Positions 1 to 9,009 of a DNA stretch of 64,000 bases are shown here, piece by piece. The stretch spans positions 350,417 to 414,416 of the forward strand of contig DEFD01000028.1 in the NCBI GenBank assembly GCA_002350615.1, given 5' to 3'. The position numbers were made by a program, and so were the translations under genes. Position 1 is the stretch's first letter; each line of letters opens with the position of its first letter. The notes beneath the pieces are model-generated. The model had not been told where the DNA came from, ran no database searches, and was given only the letters and a program-made list of their open reading frames with translations. The stretch is from Bacteroidales bacterium UBA2861. Lineage in GTDB: Bacteria > Bacteroidota > Bacteroidia > Bacteroidales > UBA932.

Positions 1-2
1 AG

Positions 3-1220
3 TTAAAGGCAGATGTCGATACCCTCACCCTCACTGCGACGCCGATTCCGCGCACTCTTCAGTTCTCCCTCCTCGGAGCCAGGGACCTGAGCATAATAAA
101 CACCCCTCCCCCCAACAGGATTCCCGTGCAGACTGAGATAATGGTATTCGATGAAAAGGAACTGCACGGCATAGTGGAATACGAACTCAAACGAGGCGGG
201 CAACTGTTCTTCCTCCACAATAAAGTTGAGGAACTTCCTTCGGTTTACGACATCCTCCACAGGGTTGCACCGGATGCCAGGATATGTGTGACGCATGGAA
301 AACTCCCCGCCCAGCAGATGGAAGACAGGATGCTCGGCTTCATAAGAGGGGAATATGACATAATGCTCTGCACCACCATAATAGAAAACGGACTTGATAT
401 TCCCAATGCGAACACGATAATAATCAACCAGGCCCAGAATATCGGACTCAGCGACCTGCATCAGCTGCGCGGACGGGTCGGCAGGTCCAACCGCAAGGCC
501 TTCTGCTATCTGATTGTGCCTCCGCTCACTGGAATAACGGAAGAAGCCCGCCGCAGGCTGCGTGCAATAGAGGAGTTTTCGGATCTTGGCAGCGGCTTCA
601 ACATAGCGATGCAGGATCTGGACATCCGTGGGGCAGGAAACCTGCTGGGTGCGGAACAGAGCGGCTTCATCATGGATATGGGATATGAGACCTACCAGAA
701 GATAATCAACGAAGCCGTTGAGGAACTCGGTATAGAGAGCGGCGTGGAAACGAGGCGCAGCCAGCCTGTATTCTCCCGCGACTGCACCATAGAAACATCT
801 TTCCAGGCATATCTGCCCGATGAATATGTAAATATCCCGGCGGAAAAGATAAGGCTCTACAAACAGCTGGACTCCATGACTTCCGAAAAGGAACTGGACC
901 GCCTGCGCACGCAGCTGGAGGACCGTTTCGGACCCGTTCCCCAGGAAGCCGCCAATCTTTTCGATGTGGTGAAAATCCGCAATCTGGGTGCATCGCTCGG
1001 TTTCGAGAAGATCATTATCAAAAACGGAATGCTTATCTGCTTCTTCGTCGGCAATACGATGTCTCCTTATTACAAGTCGGACGTGTTCGCAAACCTCATC
1101 CAGAAGGTTTCCGAGCATCCGGGCGATTATGCGCTGCGGCAGACGGAAAAGCTGAAAATAGTTTCCCGGGGAGTGGAAAACCTTTCGCGTGCGTACGCGC
1201 TTTTGGCTAAGTTAAGATAA
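3..1220 (+). CDS. mfd: Transcription-repair coupling factor Mfd, C-terminal part (5' end outside window)
   Basis: Mfd is an ATP-dependent translocase that removes RNA polymerase stalled at DNA lesions and recruits UvrA. The frame is open from the window edge, so about 405 C-terminal residues are seen and the true start lies upstream; the in-frame ATG at 126 is internal. Superfamily 2 helicase motifs are visible in order: TATPIPRT near the start, HGKLPAQQME, the IIENGLDIPNANT motif V, and motif VI LHQLRGRVGRS. The TRCF C-terminal domain follows (about residues 265-400). These motifs in this order are specific to Mfd/RecG-type translocases, and the C-terminal domain identifies Mfd. The gene ends 36 bp before coaX, which has its own promoter-like box. 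Confidence 0.96.
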   Translation, partial: LKADVDTLTLTATPIPRTLQFSLLGARDLSIINTPPPNRIPVQTEIMVFDEKELHGIVEYELKRGGQLFFLHNKVEELPSVYDILHRVAPDARICVTHGKLPAQQMEDRMLGFIRGEYDIMLCTTIIENGLDIPNANTIIINQAQNIGLSDLHQLRGRVGRSNRKAFCYLIVPPLTGITEEARRRLRAIEEFSDLGSGFNIAMQDLDIRGAGNLLGAEQSGFIMDMGYETYQKIINEAVEELGIESGVETRRSQPVFSRDCTIETSFQAYLPDEYVNIPAEKIRLYKQLDSMTSEKELDRLRTQLEDRFGPVPQEAANLFDVVKIRNLGASLGFEKIIIKNGMLICFFVGNTMSPYYKSDVFANLIQKVSEHPGDYALRQTEKLKIVSRGVENLSRAYALLAKLR

Positions 1221-1225
1221 ATTAG

Positions 1226-1233
1226 TATTTTTG
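1226..1233 (+). promoter_or_regulatory. Candidate -7 box for coaX
   Basis: TATTTTTG fits the Bacteroidota -7 consensus TAnnTTTG and lies 23 bp before the coaX ATG. No clear -33 TTTG is seen. It may drive the coaX-barrel-TPR-lptC run. Confidence 0.5.
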
Positions 1234-1256
1234 CAGTCTGTGATTATCCATAGGAT

Positions 1257-1982
1257 ATGGCCAATCTTCTTGTGGAAATAGGTAATACCGCGCTTAAGGC
1301 GGCTTGGGCCGAGGGTATGACTCTCGGCAAGACTTTCCGTTACCAGGGGGAGAAATTCATCGATTTCATACTCTCGGTGACTTCAAGGGAGAAAGCCGAA
1401 ATAATGACGGTAGTGTCCGCCCGCCCCCTTTCGGCGGACGAGACTGCCCTTCTCAGGAAGGAATGCGGACATCTCATGATACTTGACAGCACCTTCCCAG
1501 ATATACTCCAGCGGCACGACCTTCCGGACTATCTTTCCTATGACCGAGCGGCTTCCCTTATGGCCGTGAGGTATCTTTTCAAGGGAAAGGCATGCACGGT
1601 ATTCGACTTCGGAACCACCCTTACCGTGGATTTCCTGTCCTCCGACGGGCTCTACAGGGGAGGAAACATCTCTCCCGGATGCAGGACGAGATTCAAATCC
1701 CTGAACCGTTATGCAAGGGCTCTTCCCCTTGTCAATACCCCGGCAAGGATACTGCATGAAGGGACCTCCCTGCAGTCTTCCATAGAGTCCGGAGTAATTT
1801 CGGGCATAATGTTTGAAATCGAAGGCTATATACGTTCCCATCCGGGCAACGTGGTAGTGTTTACCGGCGGTGATGCCGTTTATTTTGCAAAGAAGATGAA
1901 AGAGTCCTTCTTCGTGGTGAGCAACCTGGTGTTGATAGGACTTGCACTTATAACTGAAGATTATGTCGAAAAGAATTTATAG
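1257..1982 (+). CDS. coaX: Type III pantothenate kinase
   Basis: CoaX phosphorylates pantothenate in the first step of coenzyme A synthesis; this type is insensitive to CoA feedback. The 241-residue length is normal. The ASKHA-fold phosphate motif near the N-terminus reads EIGNTALK, where the family usually has D-x-GNT. The second motif DFGTTLTVDF (about residue 118) and the GGNISPG loop are present. Its last 20 bp overlap the next gene, so translation is probably coupled. The same neighbours (barrel protein, TPR protein, lptC, PPIase) follow coaX in many Bacteroides-like genomes, as far as I recall. The only oddity is Glu for Asp in motif 1. Confidence 0.93.
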   Translation: MANLLVEIGNTALKAAWAEGMTLGKTFRYQGEKFIDFILSVTSREKAEIMTVVSARPLSADETALLRKECGHLMILDSTFPDILQRHDLPDYLSYDRAASLMAVRYLFKGKACTVFDFGTTLTVDFLSSDGLYRGGNISPGCRTRFKSLNRYARALPLVNTPARILHEGTSLQSSIESGVISGIMFEIEGYIRSHPGNVVVFTGGDAVYFAKKMKESFFVVSNLVLIGLALITEDYVEKNL

Positions 1983-3303
1983 CATTCTCGCAGCGGCGGC
2001 CGCGCTGGTCCTGAGCCAGTCGGTCTTTGCGCAGAACGGAGAATTCAGTTCGTTCTCCCCGTACTCTGTTTTCGGGGTGGGCGACCTCGCCTCTCCCGGT
2101 TCGACATACAACAAGGGAATGGGCGGCGTAGGCATAGCTTCCAGGGACAACCGTTATCTCAACACCCTGAATCCGGCCGCCGTCACCGCGAGGGATTCCC
2201 TTGCCTTCATGCTTGAATTCTTCATCAACAACGACAATGTCCTGAGGGAACAGTCCTCCGGCTCCGGCACCCTTAGAGGAGTGAACAACTCTACCAATAT
2301 CGGCGGTTTCGCCGCCTCCGTCCCCATTTGGAGAAGCTCCGCCCTTATGGTAGGTCTCGCGCCTTACAGCGGAACCGGCTACACCTACAATTACAAGGAA
2401 ACGAATCCTTCCGTGATAGCCACCGACGGCAACATCGACAATTCCATAATAGGACAGGGAAGCCTTTACAGGATTTTCCTTGGCGGAGGAGTCTCTTTCA
2501 AAAAGAGGATTTCGATAGGAGCGGAACTGGACTACATCTTCGGCAACAGCACCAAAGGTTTCTATCAGGACTTCCTGAAGACCCCCCATAACGAGACTCA
2601 GGACATCTATACGCTGTCCCTGCACAGCATCAGCGCGAAATTCGGCTTCCAGTATGAACAGCCGCTCGGCGAGAAGATGAAACTTGGCCTCGGCGGGACC
2701 TGGAGTCTCCCTTCCATGCTTCGCGGTACAATAGATTATGCCCGTAACGCGGTGGGCTCGGCAGAGACCGTGACCGTGGAGGGTTGGTCCGATACCCTTG
2801 CCAAGAGGTCGGAAAAGATCATCCTCCCTTCAGAGTTCGGCATCGGAATCTCTTTCCGCTATGCTGATAAATTCCGCGCCGAGATAGACTGGACCCGCGC
2901 GGACTGGACGAAGTCCGGGCTGGATGCGGTAAGCGGATTCGGAAACGAACCCGGCAGCTCCGACAATCATTTCAGCACCAGGGCCCGCAACGTATTCCGT
3001 GCAGGTATAGAATTTGTTCCCAACAGAAGCGATATCCGCTATTACTACAAACGTATAGCATATCGCGCCGGGGCATACAGGATAAATGACTATTATGCTT
3101 TCGACGGCCGCAGCGTAGCGAGTACCGGAATCACACTGGGAGCCACCCTCCCGGTATTCCGCTGGTACAACGGCTTTTCCTTCTCGGTGGATCTCGGGCA
3201 GAGGGGTGCCCTGGACGGAAGCCTGGTGAGGGAACGTTACATTAAATTCAGTTTCGGAGTGAACCTGTTCGACATCTGGTTCCAGAAACCAAGGTATGAT
3301 TAA
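1963..3303 (+). CDS. Outer-membrane beta-barrel protein
   Basis: 446 residues with a cleavable signal peptide (MSKRIYSILAAAAALVLSQS, cleavage after VFA). The mature part alternates polar and hydrophobic residues, as beta-strands of an outer-membrane barrel do, and starts with a glycine-rich stretch (SPYSVFGVGDLASPGSTYNKG) typical of FadL/PorV-like Bacteroidota barrels. No enzymatic motif is seen. The ATG overlaps the end of coaX by 20 bp. Neighbouring TPR, LptC and PPIase genes suggest a role in envelope assembly or an assembly client, but the substrate cannot be read from the sequence. Confidence 0.8.
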   Translation: MSKRIYSILAAAAALVLSQSVFAQNGEFSSFSPYSVFGVGDLASPGSTYNKGMGGVGIASRDNRYLNTLNPAAVTARDSLAFMLEFFINNDNVLREQSSGSGTLRGVNNSTNIGGFAASVPIWRSSALMVGLAPYSGTGYTYNYKETNPSVIATDGNIDNSIIGQGSLYRIFLGGGVSFKKRISIGAELDYIFGNSTKGFYQDFLKTPHNETQDIYTLSLHSISAKFGFQYEQPLGEKMKLGLGGTWSLPSMLRGTIDYARNAVGSAETVTVEGWSDTLAKRSEKIILPSEFGIGISFRYADKFRAEIDWTRADWTKSGLDAVSGFGNEPGSSDNHFSTRARNVFRAGIEFVPNRSDIRYYYKRIAYRAGAYRINDYYAFDGRSVASTGITLGATLPVFRWYNGFSFSVDLGQRGALDGSLVRERYIKFSFGVNLFDIWFQKPRYD

Positions 3304-3317
3304 AACTTATTTGTGAT

Positions 3318-4643
3318 ATGAAAAGATTTGTTACAGCAGTTTTGGCCCTGACGATGATAGCGGGAGCGAGTCTCGCCGCGCAGGGAAAGTATGGTGCGGA
3401 CAGCGCGAACTGTATCAAGTTCCTGTCGTACTACAAGGAGTATTACAAGCAGAAAGATTATGACGATGCCCTGCGCAACTGGCGCAAGGCCTATTCCTCC
3501 TGCCCTCCTACGGCCAACCAGACGATGCTTATAGACGGAACCACCCTGATGCGTTATCTCATCAAGAAGAATACGAAGAACCCCGTGTACTTCAAGTCTC
3601 TCGTGGATACGCTCATGACGCTGCATGACACCCGCGTGGCAAATTATCCCAAATACAAGGTGAGCGCCCTCAACAACAAGGGACTGGATATGTTCAATTA
3701 CATAAAGGACGATCCCAAGACCCTGTATGAAGGATATAACGATATCATATCCCAGCTTGGCGCACAGGCTAAGCCCCAGCTTTTCCTCTTCAGCCTCAAG
3801 GCTGCGACGGACCTCTACAACAACGGAGTCATTTCTTCCGAAGACGTGATCTCCACTTTCCAGAGGAACGCCGACCTTCTTGAGAAGACCCCTGCCGCAA
3901 CCACCATCGCGCAGGAGCAGAAGGAGAAAATCGCCACCGACCTTGAAAACCTGTTTATCAGCAGCAAGGTTGCGGACTGTGAAAAACTCCTCGAACTCTA
4001 CGGCGCCCGCTATGAAAGCGCCAAGGAAGATCTCGCTCTCGTGACCAATATCGTCAAGATGCTGTCCATTACCGAGGATTGCCAGGATAACGACCTGTAT
4101 CTCAATGCGGTAACCTCGATGTACAAGCTGGATCCTTCCTATACCTCGGCTTACTACCTTTACAAGCTCCATTCCGGACGCGGCAACAGGGACGAAGCCA
4201 TCCGTTATATGGAAGAGGCCATTGCAAGTGACGGCTCCGATGCCGCTACCGATGCTGCATACTATTATGAACTTGCGACCTTCTGCTTCAAGAACGGTCT
4301 CCTTGCCAAGGCCCACAGCAATGCTCTCAAGTGCATTGAAATCGGCGGCGAGTATATCGGTAAGGCCTACTTCATCGACGGCCAGGTATGGGGTGCCGTG
4401 GCATGCCCCGGCGGAGACGAAATCTCCACCCGTGCCCATTTCTGGGTAGCGGTTGACAATCTGCTCAAGGCGAAAGCGGCAGACGAGACCCTTGCGGAAG
4501 AAGCCAACAGGCTCATCGCATCGTACAGCAAATACTTCCCTCAGACGGCTGAAGCATTCATGTACAATGTACAGGACGGTCAGGCATATACCGTATCCTG
4601 CGGCGGCATGACAGCCTCCACGCACGTACGTACGCAGAAATAA
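3318..4643 (+). CDS. Secreted tetratricopeptide-repeat protein
   Basis: 441 residues with a signal peptide (MKRFVTAVLALTMIAGASLAAQ). The rest is almost entirely helical, with TPR-like units: YYKEYYKQKDYDDALRNWRKA at about residues 37-57 and PSYTSAYYLYKLHSGRGNRDEA near residue 275, followed by paired helices to the C-terminus. TPR folds are protein-binding scaffolds, so this is probably a periplasmic adaptor. It starts 14 bp after the barrel gene and ends 5 bp before lptC, so it is very likely in the same operon. Confidence 0.82.
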   Translation: MKRFVTAVLALTMIAGASLAAQGKYGADSANCIKFLSYYKEYYKQKDYDDALRNWRKAYSSCPPTANQTMLIDGTTLMRYLIKKNTKNPVYFKSLVDTLMTLHDTRVANYPKYKVSALNNKGLDMFNYIKDDPKTLYEGYNDIISQLGAQAKPQLFLFSLKAATDLYNNGVISSEDVISTFQRNADLLEKTPAATTIAQEQKEKIATDLENLFISSKVADCEKLLELYGARYESAKEDLALVTNIVKMLSITEDCQDNDLYLNAVTSMYKLDPSYTSAYYLYKLHSGRGNRDEAIRYMEEAIASDGSDAATDAAYYYELATFCFKNGLLAKAHSNALKCIEIGGEYIGKAYFIDGQVWGAVACPGGDEISTRAHFWVAVDNLLKAKAADETLAEEANRLIASYSKYFPQTAEAFMYNVQDGQAYTVSCGGMTASTHVRTQK

Positions 4644-4648
4644 GCAAG

Positions 4649-5296
4649 GTGTCATCCCGTCAAGGAAATATCTTTACAATGATAGCAAGTGCGGCGGCGC
4701 TTGCTATCGTCGTCGTTTCCTGCAGCGGCAAACTCGGGCAGGCAAAGGTCCTGAACATTGCTGAAACACCGGTGCAGACAGTCGATGATATGTTCGCCGT
4801 CCAGACAAAAGACGGGGTCGTGCTCATGCGTATGGAAGCCAAGCTGATGGAGCGCTACGACAATGATTCCATTACCTACGAGTCTTTCCCGAAGGGTTTC
4901 GCGATTTACGGTTACACCGACGAAGGGCTTCTTGAAACGGTGATAATTTCCGACGACGCGCGTCATGTGACGGGGAAGAAAAAGCACCGTGGCGAGCCTA
5001 AGAAGGAAATATGGGAAGCTTTCGGCAACGTGGTGGTGCATAATGTGGTGAAACAGGAAACGATGGAAACGGACACCCTTTACTGGAACCAGGCCACGAA
5101 CGAAATATATACGGACTGCTACGTAAAGATGTATTCTCCCGACGGTTTCATGCAGGGATACGGCATGCATTCCGACGACCATGCACGCAACGCCATCCTC
5201 CACAAACCCTTCAACGGATACGCGATAGTGGAGAAAGACAGCACTAAAGTGGTCATAGATTCCGTTAATTTTATAGGTCCACTGCTCAAAAACTAA
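4649..5296 (+). CDS. lptC: LptC-like LPS export lipoprotein
   Basis: LptC carries lipopolysaccharide from the inner-membrane LptBFG transporter to LptA. The product has an N-terminal hydrophobic segment ending in VVVSC, which could be a lipobox, and then a beta-rich OstA/LptC fold (DGVVLMRMEAKLMERYDND, then EAFGNVVVHNVVKQETMETD with the typical line of short strands). The start is uncertain: GTG at 4649 gives 215 residues with an Arg in the n-region; ATG at 4679 gives 205 residues and has AAGGA 12 bp upstream. The context after coaX, barrel and TPR genes matches lptC loci in other Bacteroidales. Confidence 0.83.
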   Translation: MSSRQGNIFTMIASAAALAIVVVSCSGKLGQAKVLNIAETPVQTVDDMFAVQTKDGVVLMRMEAKLMERYDNDSITYESFPKGFAIYGYTDEGLLETVIISDDARHVTGKKKHRGEPKKEIWEAFGNVVVHNVVKQETMETDTLYWNQATNEIYTDCYVKMYSPDGFMQGYGMHSDDHARNAILHKPFNGYAIVEKDSTKVVIDSVNFIGPLLKN

Positions 5297-5307
5297 AGGA
5301 AAATTAG

Positions 5308-5315
5308 TAACTTCG
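5308..5315 (+). promoter_or_regulatory. Candidate -7 box for the ppiD-like gene
   Basis: TAACTTCG matches TAnnTTTG at all but one position and lies 35 bp before the ATG at 5351, in an AT-rich leader. Confidence 0.35.
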
Positions 5316-5350
5316 CAGCCCAATTTGATTATAATTAAATAAATAATACA

Positions 5351-7444
5351 ATGGCGGTACTTGAAAAAATACGCGTAGAGTTCGGTCTGGCAATATCGAT
5401 TATCATTGCCCTGGCCCTTTTGTCATTCATCATCGACCCCGGAACTGTCAGCAATGCATGGCAGAGCCTTTCTTCCAAGAACGATGTGGGCGTGATCAAT
5501 GGAAAGAGCATCTCCTATTTCGATTTCCAGGAAGATGTGGAAAGATACAAAGTCATAAATGAAATCGTTACCGGCTCTTCCGCCCAGAACGAGCAGCAGC
5601 AGAGGCAGGCTCAGGATGCGGCATGGCAGGAACTCCTGGACAAATACATGTTTATCAAGAACGCCAAGGCTGCCGGCCTGAACGTTTGCGACGATGAACT
5701 TGTTTCCCTTACCACCGGAGAGAATGCTTCCCCCATCCTTTCCCAGAATCCCATGTTCGCCGACAACAGCGGATCTTTCTCGCCTGAGGCCGTGGTGGAT
5801 TTCGTGAAGAATATCGATGCCGATCCTTCCGGACGTTCCCGCATTTATTGGAATTTCCTGCAGAGGACCATCTATTCCCAGCAGTATTATGCCAAATACG
5901 GCGCCCTCTTCAATGCCAGCAGCTTCCAGAACAATCTTGAGAAGGAGCGCACTGTCGAGCAGAACAATACCACTGCCGATTTCGACTATGTCACAGTGTA
6001 TTATCCTTTCCAGAAGGACAGCACCATCAGCGTGAGCAAGAACGAGATCAAGGCCTGGTACAAAGCCCATAAGAAGAATTTCGAGCAGAAGGCTGCAAGG
6101 GATATCGAATATGTGGTATTCGAGGTCGTTCCTTCAAGTGACGACATCGCTGCGGCAAGCAAGGCCATGAACGAGGCTTATGACAAACTGCCCACTGCCA
6201 CCAACATCAAGACTTTCCTGCTTGGTAATTCAGAGCGTCAGTTCAACGGCTACTGGTACAAGGCTGGTGAACTCAAGAATATCAACACCGAGCTCGATGA
6301 GTTCGTGAGCAAGAACAACAAGGGCGTTTCCCCTATCATCACCGAGGACAATACCTTCTATGCGGCGCGCATCATGGACGCTCAGCCCAAATCCGACTCC
6401 GTCTATGTGAAGCATATCCTTCTTCGCAGCACTGATGCCGACAAGCTTGCCGACAGCCTTGTAACCGTGCTTGGCAACAGGGGCAGCAACTTCTCGGCTC
6501 TCGCCGCTGAATTCTCCGACGACAAGGCTTCCGCCGCTGACGGAGAACTCGGAAACATCGGCTGGCTCACCCAGACCTACATGATCCCCGGATTCGAGAA
6601 CACCATCGACGCAACCATCGGCAAGGCTTATAAGCTGAAAACCCAGTTCGGAACCCATGTCGTGGTGGTTTCAAAGAAGAGCAAACCCGTTCTCAAGAAG
6701 CAGGTCGCCATCCTTGAAAAGACCGCGGTTGCAAGCAAGGAGACTTTCAACAAGTTCTACTCCCAGGCAAACCGCTTTGCCACCATCACCGCCCACAGCG
6801 CTGAAGGCTACCACAAGGCAGTCGATTCCCTCGGCGTATATTCCCATAAGCTGAATGTGACCGAGGCCACTTCTACCTATGGCGCCATCGACCAGGCCAA
6901 GGAAGTTACCCGCTGGATCTTCGATGCCAAGAAGGGCAAGGCTTCTGATATCATCACCGTGAACAACAGCTTCTTCTTCATCGTAGCAGTGAACGAAATC
7001 CACAAGGAAGGTTTCGCCCCGCTGGAGAAGGTAGCTCCTTCCATCGAGCAGAATATCTATTCTGAGAAACTCGCCGAGGCTAAGACGGCGGAGATTGCCG
7101 AAAAGATCAAAGGTCTTGACAGCATGGAGGCTATTGCCGAAGCGCTTGGCGTGACTGTCCAGAGCGAGACCGGTTACACCTTCTCTTCCATGCCTGGCAG
7201 CAGCAACGAGCCCGCACTTTCAGGTGCCGCGCTTGCAGCTCCCGAAGGACAGATCTACGGACCTGTCGCAGGACGCATAGCGAGCTATGTGGTCAAGGTG
7301 AACAAGCGTGAGAAAGGAGAGTTTTACTCCGAGGACGACGCTGCGAGGCTTGCTTCCCAGATTGCCCAGTACAATTCCCAGATGATTATCCCTGTGATGC
7401 AGGAAGCCTGCGGAGTGAAAGACAATCGCGCAAGATTCTTCTAA
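5351..7444 (+). CDS. ppiD: PpiD/SurA-like membrane-anchored peptidyl-prolyl isomerase
   Basis: 697 residues. One transmembrane helix (about residues 12-30, LAISIIIALALLSFII) anchors a periplasmic chaperone. A SurA/PpiD N-terminal helical domain follows (VGVINGKSISYFDFQEDVER). A parvulin domain spans about residues 349-443: VKHILLRS opens it and the FSALAAEFSDDKAS and GNIGWL blocks are recognisable. A second, degenerate PPIase-like section and a helical tail complete it. The family helps outer-membrane proteins fold after they leave the Sec translocon, which fits the upstream barrel and LptC genes. A terminator hairpin lies directly downstream. Confidence 0.92.
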   Translation: MAVLEKIRVEFGLAISIIIALALLSFIIDPGTVSNAWQSLSSKNDVGVINGKSISYFDFQEDVERYKVINEIVTGSSAQNEQQQRQAQDAAWQELLDKYMFIKNAKAAGLNVCDDELVSLTTGENASPILSQNPMFADNSGSFSPEAVVDFVKNIDADPSGRSRIYWNFLQRTIYSQQYYAKYGALFNASSFQNNLEKERTVEQNNTTADFDYVTVYYPFQKDSTISVSKNEIKAWYKAHKKNFEQKAARDIEYVVFEVVPSSDDIAAASKAMNEAYDKLPTATNIKTFLLGNSERQFNGYWYKAGELKNINTELDEFVSKNNKGVSPIITEDNTFYAARIMDAQPKSDSVYVKHILLRSTDADKLADSLVTVLGNRGSNFSALAAEFSDDKASAADGELGNIGWLTQTYMIPGFENTIDATIGKAYKLKTQFGTHVVVVSKKSKPVLKKQVAILEKTAVASKETFNKFYSQANRFATITAHSAEGYHKAVDSLGVYSHKLNVTEATSTYGAIDQAKEVTRWIFDAKKGKASDIITVNNSFFFIVAVNEIHKEGFAPLEKVAPSIEQNIYSEKLAEAKTAEIAEKIKGLDSMEAIAEALGVTVQSETGYTFSSMPGSSNEPALSGAALAAPEGQIYGPVAGRIASYVVKVNKREKGEFYSEDDAARLASQIAQYNSQMIIPVMQEACGVKDNRARFF

Positions 7445-7461
7445 TCTTCGAATATGAAATT

Positions 7462-7492
7462 AAAAAGGCCGGTGATCAACCGGCCTTTTTTT
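7462..7492. terminator. Bidirectional rho-independent terminator
   Basis: Perfect 12-bp stem (AAAAAGGCCGGT, 7462-7473, with its complement at 7479-7490) around a 5-base loop. A T run follows on the plus strand and an A run precedes it, so it can act for both convergent genes. The stop codon of ychF (7491-7493) overlaps its edge. Confidence 0.9.
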
Positions 7493-8591
7493 ATACGTTG
7501 AAGAGGAAATGCATTATGTCGCCGTCCTGTACGGTGTAATCCTTACCTTCGGTAGAGAGCTTGCCGGCCGCACGGCAGGCGGCTTCTGTTTTAAGCGCCG
7601 CGAAGTCGTCGTATTTTATGACTTCGGCGCGGATGAAACCCTTCTCGAAATCGCTGTGGATCACGCCCGCCGCCTTGGGAGCCTTGTCCCCTTTGTGAAT
7701 GGTCCAGGCGCGGCATTCGTCCGCTCCTGCCGTGAAGAAAGTCTGCAGACCCAGGAGTTTGTATGCTCCCTGGATCAGACGCACGACGCCTGATTCCTCA
7801 AGGCCCATTTCCTGAAGGAACATCTGCCTGTCCTCGAATTCTTCAATTTCTGCAATCTCGGATTCTGTCTTTGCGGCAATGGTGAGAATCTCCGCATTCT
7901 CGTCCTTTACGGCCTCGCGGACGGCATCAACGTATTTGTTTCCTGCCGCTGCGCTGGCATCGTCGACATTGCAGACATACATCACCGGTTTGTTGGTGAG
8001 AAGGAAGAGGTCTTTTGCGATTGCGGCTTCCTCGTCGTTGAGGAGAGCTACGCTCCTGCAGGAACGGCCCTGGGTGAGAGCGTCGCGGTAGCGGTTCAGA
8101 AGGGCCGCGAGTTTGGCCGCCTGTTTGTCCCCAGCCTTTCCGGCCTTCTCCGCCTTCGCAAGGCGGGATTCCACCGTTTCAAGGTCTTTTATCTGAAGTT
8201 CCAGATCCACCACTTCCTTGTCGCGCACTGGATCCACGCTGCCGTCCACATGCACCACGTTTCCGTCGTCAAAACAGCGGAGAACATGCAGGATGGCGTC
8301 GCATTCACGGATATTGGCGAGGAACTGGTTTCCGAGACCTTCGCCGTGGCTGGCACCGCGGACAAGGCCGGCAATGTCAACGATATCCACAGTTGCAGGA
8401 ATGGTACGCTGCGGTTTGCATATGTCGCTCAGTACGTCCAGACGCCTGTCCGGTACGTTTGTAGAACCGAGATTCGGTTCGATTGTGCAGAAAGGAAAGT
8501 TGGCGCTCTGGGCTTTAGCAGAGCTTATGCAGTTGAAGAGGGTGGATTTTCCCACATTCGGAAGCCCCACAATTCCACATTTAAGACTCAT
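7491..8591 (-). CDS. ychF: Ribosome-binding ATPase YchF
   Basis: 366 residues, the usual length. The Obg-like G domain has P-loop GLPNVGKST at residues 8-16, followed by DIVDIAGLVRGASHGEGLGN (switch II). The G4 position does not read NKxD, as expected for a family that prefers ATP. A coiled-coil insertion rich in Lys, Ala and Glu lies at about 130-170, and the C-terminal TGS domain contains TIHKGDKAPKAAGVIHSDFE. YchF binds ribosomes and is linked to the oxidative-stress response. A perfect -7 box lies upstream on the minus strand. Confidence 0.97.
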   Translation of the reverse strand: MSLKCGIVGLPNVGKSTLFNCISSAKAQSANFPFCTIEPNLGSTNVPDRRLDVLSDICKPQRTIPATVDIVDIAGLVRGASHGEGLGNQFLANIRECDAILHVLRCFDDGNVVHVDGSVDPVRDKEVVDLELQIKDLETVESRLAKAEKAGKAGDKQAAKLAALLNRYRDALTQGRSCRSVALLNDEEAAIAKDLFLLTNKPVMYVCNVDDASAAAGNKYVDAVREAVKDENAEILTIAAKTESEIAEIEEFEDRQMFLQEMGLEESGVVRLIQGAYKLLGLQTFFTAGADECRAWTIHKGDKAPKAAGVIHSDFEKGFIRAEVIKYDDFAALKTEAACRAAGKLSTEGKDYTVQDGDIMHFLFNV

Positions 8592-8610
8592 ATCTTTTCG
8601 GTTTAGACTG

Positions 8611-8618
8611 CAAAATTA
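8611..8618 (-). promoter_or_regulatory. Candidate -7 box for ychF
   Basis: On the minus strand this reads TAATTTTG, a perfect TAnnTTTG, 19 bp before the ychF ATG. Confidence 0.6.
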
Positions 8619-8707
8619 GTATCGAAAACATAAAAATCCTGCGTTGTAAAGATTTTTTTACAGTTTTTTACGTTTCCTATATGCATATTAGCCGCAAATT
8701 TAGGTAT

Positions 8708-9009
8708 ATGGGAAACAATGAAGGAGAAGTGGTTATCTATAACCCTGACGACACAGTAAGGCTGGACGTCATAATTGAAAAAGAATCAGTTTGGTTGTCG
8801 CAGGCGCAAATGGGCGTTTTGTTTGGAGTTGACAGAACCGTAATAGTCAGACACATAGGTAATATCTATAGATTAGGAGAGTTAGAAGAGTCGTCAACAT
8901 GTGTAAAAAATGCACAGGTTCATAAAGAAGGGGCCTTGGCAAAAAATGGTTTGCCTTCAGTCTGCTGAAGGATTTAGAGCCGGAGGATTTAATTAAACGC
9001 ACTGAATAA
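8708..9009 (+). pseudogene. Remnant of a RhuM/ORF6N-type protein (internal deletion and frameshift)
   Basis: The first 70-odd codons from ATG 8708 resemble the N-terminus of the RhuM family: GEVVIYNPDDTVRLDVIIE, VWLSQAQMGVLFGVDRTVI, IGNIYRLGELEESSTC, KNAQVHKEG. The frame then changes and a C-terminal piece, GLGKKWFAFSLLKDLEPE, is read from 8932 to the TAA at 9007-9009. From memory this matches the C-terminal end of RhuM/ORF6N proteins that end in a phospholipase-D-like domain (consensus SLKDLGKKWFAF). The middle of the gene is gone. Such genes often travel with genomic islands. The DNA is clearly more AT-rich than its neighbours, which suggests transfer. The stop overlaps the next ATG by one base. 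Confidence 0.75.
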
